The notes below the pieces were generated by a model that saw only the letters and a program-made list of their open reading frames with translations, did no database searches and was not told where the DNA came from. From NCBI RefSeq assembly GCF_000499385.1, contig NW_013651936.1, forward strand, positions 1 to 10,797: a DNA stretch of 10,797 bases. The letters run 5' to 3'. The DNA comes from Eimeria necatrix. Its lineage: Eukaryota > Apicomplexa > Conoidasida > Eucoccidiorida > Eimeriidae. The translations under genes were made by a program, and so were the position numbers. Shown here one piece after another: positions 7,321-10,797 of the stretch; the first letter of the stretch is position 1; every line of letters starts with the position of its first letter.

Positions 7321-7640
7321 CAAGAAAAACCCTCCAGGCCCCTCTTAGTGCCCCTGGGGGGGCCCCTCTAGTACCTTCCGGGGGCCCCTGGGGGCCCCTG
7401 GGGGCCCCCGTGAGCCCCTGGGGGCCCCTAAGGGCAAAGCCCCAGTACCCTCTTTTGGACCCCTGCGGGGGCCACTGCGGGCCCCAAGAGGGGCCCCTCA
7501 AAAAGGGGCCAGAAAACCCTTTTAAGGTACCCATTGAAGGCCCCAAGGGCCCCCTAGGGGCCCCCCTTGGGGCCCCCTTTTGCGCCCTTCTAGGGGCCCC
7601 TGGGGGCCCCCGGGGGGCCCCTAAAAGGGCCCCCAGGCCC
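7321..7640. repeat. GGGGCCCC-rich block
   Basis: Dense short palindromes of the GGGGCCCC and GGGGGCCCC type every 10-20 bp, joined by CT, AA and TTT linkers. Because the core is self-complementary, both strands give open frames rich in Gly, Pro and Ala. The minus frame (7693-7241) looks collagen-like (GAPRGPPGAP), but its Gly-X-Y phase is irregular and both ends are ordinary intergenic sequence. I treat it as satellite, not a collagen gene. Confidence 0.75.
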
Positions 7641-7777
7641 TGCTGCTGCAGATTGCCGAGGGTGGGGTTGGTGTTTATGAAATTAAAACTCAACTTCTCT
7701 TTGTGTGCAGCTGCCTAGCAGCTGCTGCTAATGTGAAGGTGTGGGGAGTTTTGGCCCCTGTCTAAATCTCTCCATTG

Positions 7778-8018
7778 CTGGCTAGCTGGCCAGCTAGCTA
7801 GCTGGCTAGCTGGCTAGCTAGCCAGCAGCTAGCCAGCTAGCTAGGCCTGTGTGGATGCGGGGCCGGCTAGCTGGCCAAACAACCGCTAGCTAGCCACGGA
7901 GCGAGCTACTAGCTGCTCCCAGAAGACTTGCCCGGCAGTGTCCGTTGCGCTACCAGCTAGCTAGCCAGCCAGCTAGCCAGCTAGCCAGCCAGCTAGCTAG
8001 CTAGCTAGCTAGCTAGCT
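7778..8018. repeat. GCTAG/CCAG tetramer array
   Basis: GCTAGCTGGCCAGCTAGC-type repeats (7778-7842), a gap of mixed sequence, then a purer AGCTAGCCAG/CTAG array (7948-8018). It ends exactly where the RING gene ends: the gene's stop codon, TAG at 8015-8013 on the minus strand, is part of the array. Confidence 0.88.
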
Positions 8019-8124
8019 TTGGGAGCCCACAGTGCGGGGCCCAAGTTCAATGTCCATCCATCCTTCTGTGGTGTCTGCTGCCACTTCTTGGGCGAGGGGA
8101 AAGCGCCCTGCGGCGCTAGGGGCC

Positions 8125-8161
<37 letters not shown>

Positions 8162-10471
8162 CTGCTGCTGCTGCTGCTGCTGGAGCCACGGGGCCCCTGC
8201 CTCCCGCTGCTGCTGCGCTGCAGTCAGCCGTGACAGCAGCATAAATGTCTCTTTTGCAATTGGGACAGCTGAGCTGTCTAGACAGCCACTCGAGCAAGCA
8301 AGAACTGTGGAAGGTGTGCATACACCCCGGCACCCGCAGCACTTCTTCACCCCACAAAATTGCTTCTTGGCAAATTGTGCAGCCAAGGCCTTGCTGCTCC
8401 CGCACTTGCTGCAGCAGCAAACAAAACAAGTCCAACACAAGTCAACAGCTAGCTGCTTCCACCCTTACCAGCAGCGAGCAGCTAGCCACAGCTAGCTAGC
8501 AGCTAGCTACAGCTAGCCAGCAGCTAGCTACAGCTAGCTAGCAGCTAGCTAGCTGCTAGCTAGCTGCTGCTATGTGGTAGCTGTGGCTAGCTGTAGCTAG
8601 CTGTAGCTGGCTGTAGCGAGCTGTAGCTAGCTGTAGCTAGCTGTAGCTAGCTGTAGCTAGCTGTAGCTAGCTGCTGCTAGCTTCAGCTAGCTGCAGCAAC
8701 AGAGGAAATGCATGCAGTAGTCAGCTACTACTTGGCGCTGCAGCGACAGCTAAAAGGAATTACAAAAAGAAAAAAGCTGAAGAAAAAGAAAAAGAATTAA
8801 AAAGACATCTGCTCTTGTGTGCAAAACTAGAACAAAGAAGTAATTTAACTGGCCCAAAATGGCATGCAAAAGAGCTGCTGCAAGCTGCGCATGCACTGCG
8901 GTGTACAGGCACCTTGGGGTGTACATACACCTGCGCATGCACTGCAGTGTACAGGCACCTTGGGGTGTACATACACCTGCGCATGCGCTGCGGTGTACAG
9001 GCACCTTGGGGTGTACATACACCCCGAAAAGCCCCGTCGCTCACCTCCACCATCAGTCTTTGTTTGACCAGTTGGATTTTTGCTTCGCTTTCTTCTTGCT
9101 GCCTTCTGCGCTGCTCCCTGAGAGCGCGGCTGTGCTGCGGGGGGGCCCCCAGGGTCCCGAGGGGCCCCAGGGGGGCCCCCAGGGGGGCCCCCGGCAGGGG
9201 GGCCCCCCGGGAGGCCCCCACGACGGACCTTCTGTAGGGAGAAGAGTGGGGGGCCCTCCTTAAAGGACTTGTGAGCTCAGCTTTGGTCCATTGGAGAATC
9301 ATAATGAAGACAATGAGGCCGCAAATGGCCACGAGGAAGGCGCATGCAGCCAAGAGCCTGCGTTCGCGCTGCAGCTGCTGCTGCAGCTGCTGCTGCAGCA
9401 GCTCGCGCGGCAGCAGCGGGAACAGCCCCCGCAGCTCCAGCAAGTTGGCCGGCAAAGGAGACACGGGAAGATGCAAAAAGAATAAACTGAAGACCAGCAG
9501 CACATCTGCGGAGGCCCAGAGGGCACAGAGCAGCAGCAAGCAGCGCGGGAGGTTCGAGGGGTGCAGCAGCCCGCCGCCAGCAGCAGCAGCAGCAGCAGCA
9601 GGAGCAGCAGCAGCAGCAGCAGCAGGCACTGCCGACTCCAGCGCCGACAGCAAATATATGTACATTCCCACCGGGAACAAACACACCACCCCGCAAAACA
9701 CTCCGCACACAAACCAGCTTGAACCGCCTGCAACGCATACAAACCCTAAACCCTAAACCCTAAACCCTAAACCCTAAACCCTAAACCCTTCATTAACTTT
9801 GGGAAGGACTGCTGCTACGAAGAAGCATTTCCTTGCAAGGCTGGCAGTCCACCCAAACCACAGCGCGTTGTAAACCCTTGAGAGACCAGAGTTAAGAATT
9901 AGGGTTTGGGGTTTAGCGCTTAGGGTTTAGGGTTTAGGGCCTGGAGCCTCTGATTGAAGGCGTTGGGTTAACTTTACTGTTAGAACTCTGTAAGCAGCAA
10001 GCGTTTAGCGTTTGCGGTCTAGGGTTTGTTGTTTAGGGTTTAGGGTTTAGGGTTTGCGACTCGAGGCTTGAGAGTCCGGCCGGCGGTTCTGCTCCAGGCT
10101 TTGACTGTTAAGGCCTAGGGTTTAGGGTTTAGGGTTTAGGGTTTAGGGTTTACGACTTGCGAGTAGCAGCATGAGTGCAAGAAGCGACTCAGACACTAGG
10201 GTTTCCGCTAGGGTTTAGGGTCCAGAGCCTCGGCCCGCAGGCCCACGCCGCAAGCCCCAAGGTTTAGGGTTTAGGGTTTAGGGTTTAGGGTTTAGGGTTT
10301 AGGGTTTAGGGTTTAGGGTTTGGGCTGACCGGCGGTGAAGAGGTAGGCGTTGCTGAGGATGAGCTCGAGGTGTACGTACGCGCAAATGGAAAGAATGAAA
10401 AACTGCTGGGGCCACAAAAGTAATAAAGCAGCAGCAAAAGGCAGCAGACACAAGTGCGAAGCCCACGGCCG
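8013..10471 (-). CDS. Multi-pass membrane RING-H2 protein, probable E3 ubiquitin ligase (exons 10471-10330, 9727-9045, 8408-8013)
   Basis: Three exons join in phase. Exon 10471-10330 leaves one base, completed as Gly by 9727-9045, which ends in phase 0 before GTGAGC; 8408-8013 follows a T-rich GCTGCAG acceptor. The visible product is 406 residues. Hydrophobic segments lie near residues 7-33, 53-77, 110-134 and 172-193, then a Gly/Pro/Ala loop (218-245) and a charged stretch (247-275). The RING-H2 finger follows, with ligands C285, C288, C304, H306, H309, C312, C323 and C326 (spacing Cx2C x15 CxHx2H x2 C x10 Cx2C). An Ala-rich tail ends at a TAG inside the GCTAG array. In this family the RING recruits a ubiquitin-charged E2, here presumably at a membrane facing the cytosol. 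An ER-quality-control role like HRD1 or gp78 is possible, but the membrane part does not identify it. The 5' end is uncertain, with a candidate start exon at 10780-10748. Confidence 0.75.
8446..8698. repeat. Second CTAGCTGTAG decamer array, inside the RING gene intron
   Basis: CAGCTAGCTA-type repeats (8446-8570) lead into ten-base-register CTGTAGCTAG units (8581-8670), the same unit as at 6801-7204. The two arrays therefore share an origin although one is intronic and the other intergenic. Confidence 0.9.
8886..9023. repeat. Three-copy 46-bp satellite combining two motifs
   Basis: Units begin at 8886, 8932 and 8978, exactly 46 bp apart. Each holds TGCGCATGC, a GTGTACAGGCACC half, and GGTGTACATACACC, a one-base variant of the GGTGTACGTACACC palindrome. 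The array lies within the RING gene intron, close to the donor. Confidence 0.9.
9125..9220. repeat. GGGGCCCC-type repeats inside the coding exon
   Basis: Runs such as GGGGGGCCCCC repeat at about 14-20 bp spacing within exon 9727-9045. On the sense strand they encode the loop GAPLPGAPLGAPLGPLGTLG between the last membrane helix and the RING. They resemble the intergenic block at 7321-7640. Confidence 0.8.
9741..9789. repeat. Telomere-like (AAACCCT)7 array
   Basis: Seven perfect AAACCCT units, 13 bases from the predicted splice acceptor on the minus strand. Confidence 0.96.
9898..10225. repeat. Clusters of diverged TTTAGGG repeats
   Basis: Short TTTAGGG clusters at about 9899-9938, 10020-10056, 10117-10152 and 10197-10221 are separated by 45-80 bp of related-looking spacer. 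Variants such as TTTGGGG and TTTAGCG occur at the edges. Confidence 0.85.
10260..10321. repeat. Telomere-like (GGTTTAG)8 array
   Basis: Eight nearly perfect units ending eight bases from the predicted splice donor at 10329-10328 on the minus strand. It is opposite in orientation to the array at 9741-9789. Confidence 0.95.
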
Positions 10472-10797
10472 CTGCACACACGCAAAACCCTAAACCCTAA
10501 ACCCTAAACCCTAAACCCTAAACTCTAAACAAGAAATAAGAGATCCGATAAAAGAAAACCGAAACGAGAAACCTGAAAGCCGAAACCCTAGACCCTAAAC
10601 TCGAAACCCTAAACCCTAAACCTTAAACCTTAAACCCTAAACCCTAAACCCAAAACCATAAACATGAAACAAGAAACTTGGAACCCTAAACCCTAAACCC
10701 TAAACCCTAAGCCCTGAACAAGAAATCCTCAACGCGAAACCCTAAACCCTAGCAACTCGCACAAAAGCCAGTTTCCGCATCTCCTTTAGCTGTATAC
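10472..10797. repeat. Diverged AAACCCT field at the right edge
   Basis: AAACCCT units at about 10486-10528, 10584-10650, 10682-10712 and 10738-10751 alternate with spacers such as AACAAGAAA and GAAACAAGAAAC. The spacers look like decayed repeat units themselves. If the start exon at 10748-10780 is real, 10472-10747 is the first intron of the RING gene: GTTTAG at the 5' end and TGTGTGCAG at the 3' end on the minus strand, 276 nt, phase 0. Confidence 0.8.
10748..10780 (-). CDS. Candidate first coding exon of the RING gene (speculative)
   Basis: On the minus strand an ATG at 10780 opens MRKLAFVRVAR, ending at AGG before GTTTAGGG. This is phase 0, as the exon beginning at 10471 needs. A short basic N-terminus before the first hydrophobic segment is reasonable for a membrane protein. 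The donor GTTTAG is weak and is itself the first telomere-like unit. The open frame also extends upstream to the window edge, so the true start may lie outside. Confidence 0.25.

Larger units (their letters stand above)
8409..9044 (-). other. Intron between the membrane and RING exons
   Basis: On the minus strand it begins GTGAGC after GAG (9047-9045) and ends TTTGTTTGCTGCTGCAG, both phase 0. Splicing joins a Lys/Arg/Gln-rich helix (VKQRLMVE) to VREQQGLG just before the first RING cysteine. Without splicing, the upstream frame runs into a palindrome array and stops in AT-rich DNA. The 636 nt hold a 46-bp satellite and a decamer array. Confidence 0.72.
9728..10329 (-). other. Intron with inverted telomere-like arrays at its two ends
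   Basis: On the minus strand it begins GTCAGC followed by (CCCTAAA)8 and ends with (TTTAGGG)7 shortly before GTATGCGTTGCAG. Splicing gives G + GC = Gly in phase and joins two hydrophobic stretches. The interior (9790-10258) holds several short, diverged telomere-like clusters and no supported exon. Confidence 0.65.

Noticed and set aside
7241..7693. Collagen-like Gly-Pro-Ala frame on the minus strand
   Set aside because: GGGGCCCC is self-complementary and gives Gly/Pro frames on both strands. The Gly-X-Y phase is irregular and the ends look intergenic.
8009..8440. Second minus frame across the RING exon
   Set aside because: It is a shadow frame reading the same CAG tracts as Gln. Only the other frame carries the complete RING-H2 ligand set.
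10299..10481. 60-codon minus frame reading FALVSAAFCCCFITF
   Set aside because: It overlaps a better frame in the same DNA. It would leave two bases at the 10329 donor, which does not match the next exon, whereas the frame starting at 10471 matches.
9741..10797. True chromosome end (telomere)
   Set aside because: Arrays are short, diverged, in both orientations and interleaved with coding exons. A real telomere would be long, uniform and one-directional.

Overview
The window looks like nuclear DNA of a coccidian apicomplexan, most probably Eimeria. Two repeat classes fill it. One is long CAG/CTG runs, read as poly-Ala, poly-Gln or poly-Ser in every frame. The other is telomere-like AAACCCT/AGGGTTT arrays far from any chromosome end. 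This combination, with intron-split genes and AT-rich spacers, is what is known of Eimeria genomes (homopolymeric amino-acid repeats plus AAACCCT repeats). The assignment is inferred from composition, not from a database match. Most open frames here are repeat artefacts, so genes were judged by non-repeat residues, splice signals and phase.

Layout. 1-505: CTG-rich repeats and a 27-bp minisatellite. 506-1750 (+): two exons of a major-facilitator membrane transporter, separated by an intron made of AGGGTTT repeats and seven copies of a 26-bp unit carrying the perfect palindrome GGTGTACGTACACC. 1751-3510: mostly non-coding, with AT-rich tetranucleotides, a telomere-like array, a possible last transporter exon (2354-2504), a TGCATGCA field, single palindromes, and a facing pair of telomere-like arrays. 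3512-5087 (-): an alanine-rich hypothetical protein whose last part lies in a shifted frame. 5088-8012: no convincing gene; interrupted CTG, 18-bp and 33-bp AT-rich minisatellites, a 10-bp CTAGCTGTAG array, a GGGGCCCC block and a GCTAGCCAG block. 8013-10471 (-), possibly starting at 10780: a multi-exon gene for a membrane protein ending in a RING-H2 finger, a probable membrane-anchored E3 ubiquitin ligase. Its introns are full of telomere-like, decamer and palindrome repeats.

The transporter and the RING protein are not obviously linked in function. What unites the window is architecture: short conserved exons sit as islands in introns and spacers built from the same few repeat families (AGGGTTT, GGTGTACGTACACC, TGCATGCA, CTAGCTGTAG). 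In several introns the telomere-like array touches, or lies within a few bases of, the splice site. No tRNA, rRNA, CRISPR array or transposase was seen.
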